A stretch of 22,144 bases of DNA from Clostridiales bacterium UBA4644 (GTDB lineage: Bacteria; Bacillota; Clostridia; Oscillospirales; Butyricicoccaceae), in assembly GCA_002405755.1 (NCBI GenBank), contig DHMK01000004.1, positions 40,338 to 62,481 on the forward strand, read 5' to 3'. Position 1 is the stretch's first letter. Every line of letters starts with the position of its first letter. The notes below the pieces were generated by a model. That model was not told the origin of the DNA, did not search any database, and saw only the letters and a list, made by a program, of their open reading frames with translations. The position numbers were made by a program, and so were the translations under genes. Positions 13,777 to 20,021 of the stretch are shown here, in pieces.

Positions 13777-14382
13777 ATGATCCAGGTCAACGCGATGGGC
13801 GACGCCTGCCCCATCCCCGTGGTAAAAACGAAACAGGCTCTGCAGCAGCTGGGCGGACCCGGCGTTGTGGAGACGCTTGTGGACAATGAGACCGCCGTGC
13901 AGAACCTGCTGAAGCTGGCGGCCTCCCTGCGCCATACCGCCGTCAGCCGTCAGCTGGAGCCGGGCCGCTACGCAGTCACCGTCACCGTGGCGGAGCCTGC
14001 CGGAGCGCCGGACGGGGAGGCCTTTTCCTGCGAAGGCTGCGGCGCGCCCCGGCTGGTGGCCGTCATCTCCTCCGACAGGATGGGCGGCGGCGACGATATC
14101 CTGGGCGCGGCGCTGATGAAGGCGTTTCTCTTTGCCCTGAGCCAGCAGGAGCGCCTGCCCCAGACCATCCTGCTTTACAACGGCGGCGCAAGGCTCGCCT
14201 GCCAGGGCTCCGCTTCGCTGGAGGATCTGCAGAGCATGGCGGCCCGGGGCGTGGAGATCCTCACCTGCGGCACCTGCCTGAACCACTACGGGCTGAAGGA
14301 GCAGCTGGCCGTGGGAGAGGTCACCAATATGTATGCCATCGTGGAAAAGATGGCCGCCGCCGACCGGATCCTCCGGCCGTAA
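13777..14382 (+). CDS. yedF: Selenium metabolism protein YedF (TusA-like domain plus DsrE-like domain)
   Basis: A 201-residue two-domain protein. Residues 1-75 are a TusA/SirA-like domain with the carrier cysteine C11 in the CPIP motif. Residues about 85-200 are a DsrE-like domain starting with SCEGCG (C85, C88) and ending in the family block CGTCLNHYGLKEQLAVGEVT (C164, C167). This matches the YedF family associated with selenium metabolism in genomes carrying selD. The exact reaction is unproved; a per-selenide carrier role is inferred from the thiol motifs. The ATG at 13777 follows AAGGAG; an upstream in-frame TTG would put that site inside the protein. The aminotransferase starts 4 bases after its stop. 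Confidence 0.92.
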   Translation: MIQVNAMGDACPIPVVKTKQALQQLGGPGVVETLVDNETAVQNLLKLAASLRHTAVSRQLEPGRYAVTVTVAEPAGAPDGEAFSCEGCGAPRLVAVISSDRMGGGDDILGAALMKAFLFALSQQERLPQTILLYNGGARLACQGSASLEDLQSMAARGVEILTCGTCLNHYGLKEQLAVGEVTNMYAIVEKMAAADRILRP

Positions 14383-14386
14383 GCCC

Positions 14387-15520
14387 ATGATCTATCTGGA
14401 CAACGCGGCCACTACCCTGCGCAAGCCGCCGGAGGTCATCCAGGCGGTGGTGCGGGCCATGGGCTCCATGGGCAACAGCGCCCGGGGCGCCCACGACGAA
14501 GCGCTGACGGCCTCCCGGGTGATCTATGACACCCGCTGCCGGCTGGCAAGGCTGTTTCACTGCTCCCGGCCCGACCATGTGGTCTTTACCTGCAACAGCA
14601 CGGAGGCGCTGAACGTCGCCATCTGCGGGGCCATCCCCCAGGGGAGCCATGTGATCTCCACCGATCTGGAGCACAACAGCGTGCTGCGGCCCCTTTACCG
14701 GCTGGAGGCGGAGCGGGGCAATTCCCTGAGCTTCGTCCCGGCAGACCGGCAGGGCAGGCCGGACTACGCCGCCTTTGAAGCGCTCATCCGCCCGGAGACC
14801 CGGGCCATCGTCTGCACCCACGCCTCCAACCTCACCGGCAACGCCGTGGATCTTGCCCGGGTGGGGACCATCGCAAAAAAGCACGGCCTTCTGTTCATCG
14901 CAGACGCCTCCCAGAGCGCCGGCGTTTTGCCCATCGATATGCAGGCCATGCACATCGACATTTTGTGCTTCACCGGGCACAAATCCCTCATGGGCCCCCA
15001 GGGCACCGGCGGGATGTGTCTGGCGGAGGGCGTTTCCATCCGCCCCTTCAAGGTGGGCGGGACGGGCGTTCAGACCTATTCCCGCAGCCAGCCGGCCCAG
15101 CTGCCTGTGCTGCTGGAGGCGGGCACCCTCAACGGCCACGGCATCGCCGGACTGGAGGCGGCGCTGGCCTTTTTGGAGCGGACGGGCATCGAGACGGTCC
15201 ATGCCCACGAGACGGCGCTGCTGCAGCGGTTTTGCCGGGGCGCGGAGCAGATCCCCGGCGTGCGGCTCTACGGCGATTTTTCCGGGCCGCGGACGGCTGT
15301 GGCTGCGCTGAACCTCGGGGAGATGGATTCCGGCGAGGTGGCCGATATCCTCTCGCAGGACTATGGCATCGCCACCCGCCCCGGGGCGCACTGCGCTCCC
15401 CGGATGCACGAGGCCCTTGGCACGAAGGAGCAGGGGGCGGTGCGCTTCAGCTTTGGCTGGTACAATACGGAGGAAGAGGTGGACGCGGCCATCCGCGCCC
15501 TGGAGGAGATCGCGCAATGA
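14387..15520 (+). CDS. Class V aminotransferase, cysteine desulfurase / selenocysteine lyase type
   Basis: A 377-residue PLP enzyme of the NifS/CsdB superfamily, which takes S or Se from cysteine or selenocysteine and forms a per-sulfide or per-selenide on an active-site Cys. The N-terminus (MIYLDNAATTLRKP) is complete. The PLP-contacting residues include H96 (LEHNS), D173 (IADASQS) and Schiff-base K199 (FTGHKSLMGP). The catalytic loop Cys is C336 in RPGAHCAPRMHEALG. The position between yedF and a DUF3343 gene supports a selenium-delivery role rather than Fe-S assembly, as no scaffold gene is near. Its stop overlaps the next start as ATGA. Substrate preference cannot be read from sequence. 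Confidence 0.9.
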   Translation: MIYLDNAATTLRKPPEVIQAVVRAMGSMGNSARGAHDEALTASRVIYDTRCRLARLFHCSRPDHVVFTCNSTEALNVAICGAIPQGSHVISTDLEHNSVLRPLYRLEAERGNSLSFVPADRQGRPDYAAFEALIRPETRAIVCTHASNLTGNAVDLARVGTIAKKHGLLFIADASQSAGVLPIDMQAMHIDILCFTGHKSLMGPQGTGGMCLAEGVSIRPFKVGGTGVQTYSRSQPAQLPVLLEAGTLNGHGIAGLEAALAFLERTGIETVHAHETALLQRFCRGAEQIPGVRLYGDFSGPRTAVAALNLGEMDSGEVADILSQDYGIATRPGAHCAPRMHEALGTKEQGAVRFSFGWYNTEEEVDAAIRALEEIAQ

Positions 15521-15753
15521 GAGAAAAAAGGCTTTATCTGGTGATCACCTTTCACACCACGGCGGCGGCCATGGCGATGGAGCGCCTTTGCCGGGAGCGT
15601 GACCTGCCCGGACGGCTGATCCCCGTCCCCCGGGAGATCACCGCCGACTGCGGCATGGCCTGGCGGGCCCAGCCGGAGGACCAGCCCGCGCTGGAGGCCC
15701 TTGCCGGGCAGGCGGCGCTGGAGCCCGAGGGCTTTTATCAGCTGCTGCTCTAA
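15517..15753 (+). CDS. DUF3343 protein, putative Se/S carrier-like small protein
   Basis: A 78-residue protein beginning MREKRLYLVITFHTTAAAMA. It fits the DUF3343 family: a hydrophobic first strand, a helix, LPGRLIPVPREITADCG with the conserved C45 in the CGMAW block, and a short C-terminal helix ending FYQLLL. The family is widespread in clostridial selenium clusters and is thought, not shown, to carry selenium or sulfur on the cysteine. The start overlaps the aminotransferase stop by four bases (ATGA), so the two are translationally coupled, which suggests stoichiometric partners. A strong terminator follows 25 bases after the stop. Confidence 0.88.
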   Translation: MREKRLYLVITFHTTAAAMAMERLCRERDLPGRLIPVPREITADCGMAWRAQPEDQPALEALAGQAALEPEGFYQLLL

Positions 15754-15778
15754 TTTTTTGAAAAAACGGAAATATAAG

Positions 15779-15817
15779 GCGGTTTCTATCCTGTTTTTCG
15801 ATAGAAACCGCTTTTTT
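15779..15817 (+). terminator. Intrinsic terminator after the yedF operon
   Basis: GCGGTTTCTATC (15779-15790) and GATAGAAACCGC (15800-15811) form a perfect 12-bp stem with a 9-base loop, followed by six T. It separates the yedF operon from the yedE transcription unit. Confidence 0.95.
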
Positions 15818-15829
15818 ATCGGGAAAATC
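15818..15829 (+). promoter_or_regulatory. Motif ATCGGGAAAATC upstream of yedE
   Basis: This matches 11 of 12 bases of the repeated site upstream of yedF and is also exactly 26 bases before its -10 box. It directly abuts the U-run of the preceding terminator. It is a candidate shared operator of the selenium regulon. Confidence 0.6.
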
Positions 15830-15832
15830 CGT

Positions 15833-15861
15833 TTGCCTTTTTGAACTGTAAAATTTATACT
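15833..15861 (+). promoter_or_regulatory. Predicted yedE-tusA promoter
   Basis: TTGCCT (15833-15838), a 17-base spacer and TATACT (15856-15861) resemble a sigma-A promoter. The predicted transcript would begin near 15868, immediately before a perfect 9-bp hairpin. Confidence 0.7.
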
Positions 15862-15869
15862 GGTAACGG

Positions 15870-15890
15870 TTGAGATCCTGCGGATCTCAA
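15870..15890 (+). promoter_or_regulatory. Perfect inverted repeat at the 5' end of the yedE transcript
   Basis: TTGAGATCC-TGC-GGATCTCAA is a perfect 9-bp stem with a 3-base loop, 25 bases before the yedE ATG and just after the predicted transcription start. There is no U-run. It could be a 5' stabilising hairpin, a protein-binding RNA, or a DNA operator downstream of the promoter. Confidence 0.6.
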
Positions 15891-15915
15891 AAGAAAGGAT
15901 CGGAGGAAACGAACC

Positions 15916-17013
15916 ATGAAAAAGATCAACTGGGGCGTCGTCGTCGCGGGCGCTGCCATCGGCGTGGCCGCCGTTGTGCTGACTCTGCTGGGCAACCCCA
16001 AAAACATGGGCTTCTGCATCGCCTGCTTTTTGCGGGATATTGCCGGCGCCTGCAAGCTGCATGGCGCGGCCAAGGTGCAGTATGTCCGGCCGGAGATCAT
16101 CGGTCTGGTGCTGGGCGCCTTTCTGATGGCCGTGGGCACCAAGGAATTCAAGGCCCGCGCCGGCTCCTCTCCCGCGCTGCGCTTCGTCATGGGCGGCTTT
16201 GTGGTGGTGGGCGCGCTGGCCTTTTTGGGCTGCCCCCTGCGGATGGTGCTGCGCCTGGCGGGCGGCGACCTGAACGCGCTGGTGGGCCTGGCGGGCTTTA
16301 TCATCGGCATCCTGCTGGGCATCGTCTGCCTGAAGAAGGGCTTCTCCCTGAAGCGGTCCTATGAGGCCACAAAGCTGGAGGGCACGGTATTGCCCTCTGT
16401 GATGCTGGTGCTGGGCGTTCTGGCGCTGGCGGTCCCCACGCTGTTTGCCGCCTCTGAGGCCGGCCCCGGCTCCATGCACGCTCCCTTCTGGGCGGCGCTG
16501 CTGATCGCGCTGGTGGTGGGCGCGCTGGCCCAGCGGTCCCGCTTGTGCATGGTGGGCGGTCTGCGCGACGCCTTTATGCTGAAGGATCTGCATCTGCTCT
16601 ATGGCTTCATCGCCATCTTCGCGGTCACCCTCATCGGCAACCTGATCACCGGCAGCTTTAAGCTGGGCTTCCAGCTGCAGCCCGTGGCCCACAGCGATCA
16701 TGTGTGGAACCTGCTGGGCATGGTGCTGGTGGGCTGGGGCTCCGTCCTGCTGGGCGGCTGCCCGCTGCGTCAGCTGATTTTGGCGGCGCAGGGCAACGGC
16801 GACAGCGCCGTCACCGTCTTCGGTATGATCACCGGCGCCGCGCTGGCCCATAACTTCGGTCTGGCCGGCAATCCCGATTCCACCAACGAGGCCGGCGAGT
16901 TCGTTCGGGGCGGCATCTCCGCGAGCGGTAAGGTGGCCGTGATCCTGGGCCTGGCGGTCATGCTGATCATCGCGCTGACCAACATGGCAAGGAAGGAGAA
17001 GGAGCAGGCATGA
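15916..17013 (+). CDS. yedE: YedE-type selenium metabolism membrane transporter
   Basis: A 365-residue integral membrane protein of the YeeE/YedE (DUF395-like) family, with about nine or ten hydrophobic segments and two homologous halves. The hallmark thiol motifs are present: FCIACF (C34, C37), LGCPLRMVLRLAGGD (C106), RSRLCMVGGLRD (C211) and GGCPLRQLILAAQGNGDSA (C282). A related YeeE protein transports thiosulfate through such cysteines; YedE relatives next to selD/yedF are assigned to selenium uptake. The ATG at 15916 follows CGGAGGAAAC. The stop overlaps the tusA-like start (ATGA). Likely role: import of a selenium compound for the carriers and SelD; the true substrate is unproved. Confidence 0.9.
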   Translation: MKKINWGVVVAGAAIGVAAVVLTLLGNPKNMGFCIACFLRDIAGACKLHGAAKVQYVRPEIIGLVLGAFLMAVGTKEFKARAGSSPALRFVMGGFVVVGALAFLGCPLRMVLRLAGGDLNALVGLAGFIIGILLGIVCLKKGFSLKRSYEATKLEGTVLPSVMLVLGVLALAVPTLFAASEAGPGSMHAPFWAALLIALVVGALAQRSRLCMVGGLRDAFMLKDLHLLYGFIAIFAVTLIGNLITGSFKLGFQLQPVAHSDHVWNLLGMVLVGWGSVLLGGCPLRQLILAAQGNGDSAVTVFGMITGAALAHNFGLAGNPDSTNEAGEFVRGGISASGKVAVILGLAVMLIIALTNMARKEKEQA

Positions 17014-17213
17014 TCGACGCCAGAGGATATAGCTGCCCCATGCCTGTGCTCATGGTGCAGAAGGAGCTGAAGAAAAACGCCCCCGCCGCGCTGGAGGTCC
17101 TGGTGGACGATCCCTGCGCCGTGGAAAACGTCACCCGCTTCGGCAGGAGCCAGGGCTATCAGGTGACGTCCGCCGCCGAGGACGGCGCGTTTCGCCTGAA
17201 GCTCAGCAAATAA
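17010..17213 (+). CDS. TusA/SirA-like sulfur (selenium) carrier protein
   Basis: A 67-residue single-domain protein of the TusA/SirA family. The CPMP motif with the carrier cysteine C9 follows the typical IDARGYSCP start, and the C-terminal part has a second cysteine (C36). It resembles the N-terminal domain of YedF but stands alone. The ATGA overlap with yedE indicates coupled synthesis; in other bacteria a TusA-like protein beside YeeE/YedE accepts the imported sulfur species. Here it may accept selenium at the membrane, an inference from neighbours. Confidence 0.9.
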   Translation: MIDARGYSCPMPVLMVQKELKKNAPAALEVLVDDPCAVENVTRFGRSQGYQVTSAAEDGAFRLKLSK

Positions 17214-17229
17214 AACGGCAGAACAAAGC

Positions 17230-17299
17230 AGCGCCGGGACGGATGTCCCGGCGCTGAGACTGTCAAAAAACCGCTGCGCTGGGTTTTTCTCGACAGTTT
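17230..17299 (+). repeat. Hairpin plus shared tail after the tusA-like gene
   Basis: AGCGCCGGGAC-ggat-GTCCCGGCGCT (17230-17255) is a perfect 11-bp stem. A conserved tail follows (GCGCTGAGACTGTCAAAAAA, then CCGCT, to 17275), which recurs at 22119-22143 after the permease gene with one difference. The tail is partly self-complementary with the sequence up to 17299 (ACTGTC with GACAGT, and AAAAACC with GGTTTTT). It may act as a 3'-end processing or termination module. Confidence 0.65.
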
Positions 17300-17324
17300 A
17301 GCTCCGGCCTGCGGGCCGGTTTCA

Positions 17325-17346
17325 CCGATTTTTTGCGAAAAATCGG
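17325..17346. repeat. A/T-rich inverted repeat
   Basis: CCGATTTTT and AAAAATCGG flank a 4-base loop. It lies in the long intergenic stretch after the tusA-like gene, before the bidirectional terminator. Possible weak terminator on either strand. Confidence 0.5.
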
Positions 17347-17398
17347 CGGGTCACGGTGTTTTTTCCCGGCGCATGTCCGTGAAAAAACATCCCATAGG

Positions 17399-17426
17399 AA
17401 AAAGCCTGCGGTTCCGCAGGCTTTTT
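17399..17426. terminator. Bidirectional intrinsic terminator
   Basis: AAAAAGCCTGCGG (17399-17411) and CCGCAGGCTTTTT (17414-17426) form a symmetrical stem with T-runs on both strands. It could end the rightward yedE-tusA transcript and leftward transcripts from the yggS operon. Confidence 0.88.
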
Positions 17427-17473
17427 CGGCTTTTGTCCCCCGCGGGGCTTGGCCGCAGGCAATATCCCGGCCC

Positions 17474-17632
17474 CTTGGCTCCCTCTGACGAGGGAGCTGT
17501 CGCCGCAGGCGACTGAGGGAGAGAATTCGCAATCAGCTCCCTCTGAGAACCCCGCTTCGCAGCAGACCCGGCGTATCTCTCCCTCCGTCAAGCCCTTCGG
17601 GCTTGCCACCTCCCTCGTCAGAGGGAGGCAAG
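17474..17632. repeat. MITE-like inverted-repeat element, copy 2
   Basis: A 159-base element in the same orientation as the one at 11273-11430. The first about 55 bases are nearly identical (CTTGGCTCCCTCTGACGAGG through GACTGAGGGAGAGAATT). The last about 57 are also nearly identical, ending CCCTCGTCAGAGGGAGGCAA and then G. The centre of about 45 bases differs. Sequence just upstream (GGGCTTGGC) is also shared between the copies. Non-coding. Confidence 0.85.
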
Positions 17633-18068
17633 ACCTGCGGGGGAAGGCGCACAGGATGCCTTCTCCTGCACCGTACCTACAACCCCTCCGGCTCACATTC
17701 GTTCGCCACCTCCCCTTACACAGGGGAGGCAAGGGGTGGAGGGAGGAAGCTCGTCCCTTCGTCCCCCGTCTTCCGTCCAAAAAGAAGAGGGTTTACGGGA
17801 GGAACATGGTTCCGCCCGTCAGATCGCGCGCGGCCCGCTTTGCGGTGCCGCCCGGCGTTTCCGCAGAAACGCCCGCGATCAGGAGGGGAGGCAAGGGGTG
17901 GTAGGAGGAAGCTCGCTCCGCGCCACTTTGCCGGGAGGCAAGGGGTGGGGGTAGGCCGCGCGCGGCCCCTGCACCCCAGCCCCGCGTCTGCCGCAGGGCT
18001 TCGCTTTTCCTCAGAGGAAGCCTTCGGCCTTCGTCCCCCGGAGGCAAGGGGTGGGCGGCGCAGCCCGG
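17633..18068. repeat. Repeat mosaic with four GGAGGCAAGGGGTGG copies
   Basis: This stretch holds no convincing gene. The 15-mer GGAGGCAAGGGGTGG occurs at 17725-17739, 17887-17901, 17934-17948 and 18040-18054; three further shared words (AGGAAGCTCG, CTTCGTCCCCC, GGCCCGC-type blocks) recur between them. A nested inverted repeat lies at 17822-17880: GATCGCG/CGCGATC outside and GGCGTTTC-cgca-GAAACGCC inside. It looks like degraded and nested repeats related to the element at 17474-17632, whose right end also reads GGGAGGCAAG. Confidence 0.7.
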
Positions 18069-18791
18069 TCAGCGTGCAGGATAATCTCTCGGGCCGTAGA
18101 TGGCCGTTCCCACCCGGATCAGGGTCGCGCCCTCCCGGATGGCGGCCAGATAGCTGCCGCTCATGCCCATGGAAAGAACGTCCAGCGGGGCGCTTTGATA
18201 ATGCCGGGCCCGGGCCTGCTCCAAAAGCTCCCGCAGCATGGCGAAGCAGCGGCGGCTGGCATCGCTGTTGTCAAAGGCCGGCGGAATGGCCATCAGGCCC
18301 CGGACGCGCACGCCGGAAAGCATCTCCGCCTGCTCCAGCAGGGGATAGAGCAGCTCCGTTCCCGCGCCGGTCTTGGTGGCCTCCTGGCCGATGTTCAGCT
18401 CCAGCAGAACGTCCTGGACAAGGCCCTGCTTTTCCGCTTCCTTCGCGATGGCGTCCAGCAGACGGGGGCTGTCTACGCTCTGGATGCAGGCGGCCCGGCC
18501 CACCACCTTTTTCACCTTGTTGGTCTGCAGATGGCCAATGAAATGGACGGGCTTTCCCAGATAGGCCCCCGCTTCATCATTCACCAGAAGCTCCTGCATA
18601 TGGTTTTCCCCGAACAGATCCACCGGCAGGGCCGCGCTCTCCCGGATGGTCTCCGGCGTGCGGGTCTTGCAGACGGCGCAGAGCAGGATCTCCCGGGGAT
18701 CCCTCCCGGCCTGCCGGGCGGCCAGGGCCATCTCCTCCCGGATGCGGGCCACGTTTTCCGCCATGCGGGCGGCGTCATAGGCCTGGGGCAT
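18069..18791 (-). CDS. YggS/PLPBP-family pyridoxal phosphate homeostasis protein
   Basis: A 240-residue single-domain TIM-barrel PLP protein with no known catalysis that keeps free vitamin B6 forms and amino acid pools in balance. The PLP-binding lysine is K42 in LCAVCKT. Other family blocks are GENHMQELL (61-69), HFIGHLQTNKVK (83-94) and LSMGMSGSYLAAI (206-218), then RVGTAIYGPRDY. The usual phosphate-contact motif reads SGD; here it is SGS. The start is 2 bases after the stop of the YwlG-like gene, with GGAG inside that gene's end. Last gene of a three-gene operon; leftward of it lies only the repeat mosaic. Confidence 0.93.
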   Translation of the reverse strand: MPQAYDAARMAENVARIREEMALAARQAGRDPREILLCAVCKTRTPETIRESAALPVDLFGENHMQELLVNDEAGAYLGKPVHFIGHLQTNKVKKVVGRAACIQSVDSPRLLDAIAKEAEKQGLVQDVLLELNIGQEATKTGAGTELLYPLLEQAEMLSGVRVRGLMAIPPAFDNSDASRRCFAMLRELLEQARARHYQSAPLDVLSMGMSGSYLAAIREGATLIRVGTAIYGPRDYPAR

Positions 18792-18793
18792 AC

Positions 18794-19339
18794 TTAAAGC
18801 TCCAGATAGGCCGCCCGCGCCCCGCCGATATATTTGGGACGGGTCCGGGCGCAGAGGATCCGGGCTTCGCCGATCCGGTCCAGCGTCAGCCGCACCGGCA
18901 CCGCCACCCGGCGGAGATGCATACCGATGAGGGTGCCGCCGATGTCCAGACCGGCGTCGGCCACGATGGTCTCCACCGCCACGGGATCGGTAAAGGCGGC
19001 GTAGGCCATCACGGCGAAGGAGCCGCCGGCATGGGGCTGGGGCACCACGTTGACGATCTCAAAGCCAAACCGCTCCGCCGTCTCCCGCTCCACGATGAGG
19101 GCGCGGTTCAAATGCTCGCAGCACTGAACGGCCAGACGGATGCCCCGCTCCTGCAGGACGGGATAAATGCCGGAAAAGGCGGCCTTTGCCGCCTCCATGC
19201 TGGAGCCCTTGCCGATGCGGCGGCCCACCATCTCGCTGGAGGAGCAGCCGATCACCAAAAGCTGGCCGGGCTTGAGCCCGGCCTGGTCCAGAAGCTCCGT
19301 CACGGCCTGACGGGCCTGCGCTGTGATCTCTTCATACAT
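18794..19339 (-). CDS. YwlG / TIGR01440 family protein of unknown function
   Basis: A 181-residue protein of the YwlG (UPF0340, DUF436) family. All the strongly conserved blocks are present: GCSSSEMVGRRIG (31-43), QCCEHLNRALIVE (72-84), PHAGGSFA (102-109), LDIGGTLIGMHLRRVAVPVR (131-150) and RPKYIGGARAAY (167-178). The Cys and His residues in these blocks suggest a metal or small-molecule site, but no function is established. It starts 4 bases after the S-component stop and ends 2 bases before yggS. In Bacillus subtilis, as I recall, ywlG lies beside glyA, a PLP enzyme gene, so a B6 or one-carbon link is conceivable. Confidence 0.92.
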   Translation of the reverse strand: MYEEITAQARQAVTELLDQAGLKPGQLLVIGCSSSEMVGRRIGKGSSMEAAKAAFSGIYPVLQERGIRLAVQCCEHLNRALIVERETAERFGFEIVNVVPQPHAGGSFAVMAYAAFTDPVAVETIVADAGLDIGGTLIGMHLRRVAVPVRLTLDRIGEARILCARTRPKYIGGARAAYLEL

Positions 19340-19343
19340 AAGC

Positions 19344-19877
19344 TCAACGACCTTTCCAAGAATGCTCCCGCACCGCTGGCACCTTCACGAGCAGCCGGTA
19401 GAGCAGGATCGAAATGATACATCCCACCAGACCCTGCATCAGGTTGCCTGCGATGCTGGTAACAGCACCCTCGGGCTTGCCCAGGATCAGGGTCTTATAG
19501 GCGAAGTAACCGGCCACCATGAACAGCTCGGCGGGCGCGGTGCAGAGGAGAAGCATGGGAACGGAGGGGATCTCCCGCTCCTGCAGGGCCTTTTTCATCA
19601 GAAGCGCGGCAAAGACGGCCATCAGACCCTTGATGATAAAGGTGCCGGGGATATAATAGGCGTAGCCCGCGATCAGGTCGGCCAGGGCGGAGCCAAGGCC
19701 GGCGGCGATGCCGCCGTAAAGGGGGCCAAGCAGAAAGGCCGACAGCAGGACGATGCCGTCGCCCAGATTGGTATAGCCGCCCACGGTGGGAATGCGGATC
19801 ACCAGCGTCGCCACGCACACCAGCGCGGCAAACATGGCGGTGAGGACCAACGTGCGAAGCTTGTTGTCGTTTTTCAT
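19344..19877 (-). CDS. ECF transporter S component (substrate-binding membrane subunit)
   Basis: A 177-residue membrane protein with about six hydrophobic segments, typical of the vitamin-binding S subunits of energy-coupling factor transporters. Signature parts are RIPTVGGYTNLGDGIVLLSA (about 29-48), LGPLYGGIAAGLGSALADLI and YYIPGTFIIKGLMAV, which resemble the riboflavin-type/DUF1393 S-component group. I chose the ATG at 19877 because GGGAG stands 10 bases upstream and the hydrophobic region begins soon after; an upstream ATG at 19919 would overlap the predicted promoter. No EcfA or EcfT genes are near, so it would use a shared energising module. The substrate is unknown; the yggS neighbour hints at a B6 vitamer. 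Confidence 0.88.
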   Translation of the reverse strand: MKNDNKLRTLVLTAMFAALVCVATLVIRIPTVGGYTNLGDGIVLLSAFLLGPLYGGIAAGLGSALADLIAGYAYYIPGTFIIKGLMAVFAALLMKKALQEREIPSVPMLLLCTAPAELFMVAGYFAYKTLILGKPEGAVTSIAGNLMQGLVGCIISILLYRLLVKVPAVREHSWKGR

Positions 19878-19956
19878 AGCGTTTCGTCTCCCTTGCGTTT
19901 CGTTGCTTTTATCATACACCGTTCTGACCTGATTTCCAGTGCCACTTCAAGAAAAC

Positions 19957-19985
19957 TTTATAGGGTCAGATAGCGCGGACGGCAA
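19957..19985 (-). promoter_or_regulatory. Predicted promoter of the ECF-ywlG-yggS operon
   Basis: On the minus strand TTGCCG (19985-19980), a 17-base spacer and TATAAA (19962-19957) form a plausible promoter with an 80-base leader. A second candidate -10 (TATGAT, 19916-19911) closer to the gene lacks a good -35. No known riboswitch was recognised in the leader. Confidence 0.5.
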
Positions 19986-20021
19986 AAAAGCCCATCCCAA
20001 AAGCGGGGACAAAAATTGGGC
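19984..20021 (-). terminator. Predicted terminator after the CBS-domain gene
   Basis: On the minus strand GCCCA pairs with TGGGC and the inner TCCC with GGGA, with a 7-base one-sided bulge, followed by TTTTTT (19989-19984). It lies about 135 bases after the CBS gene stop. A stronger hairpin without a U-run, GCTTCGGCA-AGCCC-TGCCGAAGC, lies between them (20079-20101). Confidence 0.6.

Noticed and set aside
15361..16851. A 496-codon minus-strand frame opposite the aminotransferase end, DUF3343 and yedE
   Set aside because: Crosses a strong terminator and a promoter and is Gln/His/Ala-rich, as expected for the antisense of membrane protein codons.
11273..17632. Insertion sequence or composite transposon with transposase
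   Set aside because: No transposase or integrase frame is present; the elements are non-coding, so only a MITE-like status is supported.
17725..18054. CRISPR array
   Set aside because: Repeats are only 15 bases, irregularly spaced (162, 47 and 106 bases), and no cas genes are near.
17449..18541. Several overlapping plus-strand frames of 70-312 codons
   Set aside because: They are Pro/Arg/Ser-rich readings of the repeat mosaic or antisense of yggS, with no ribosome binding site or domain.
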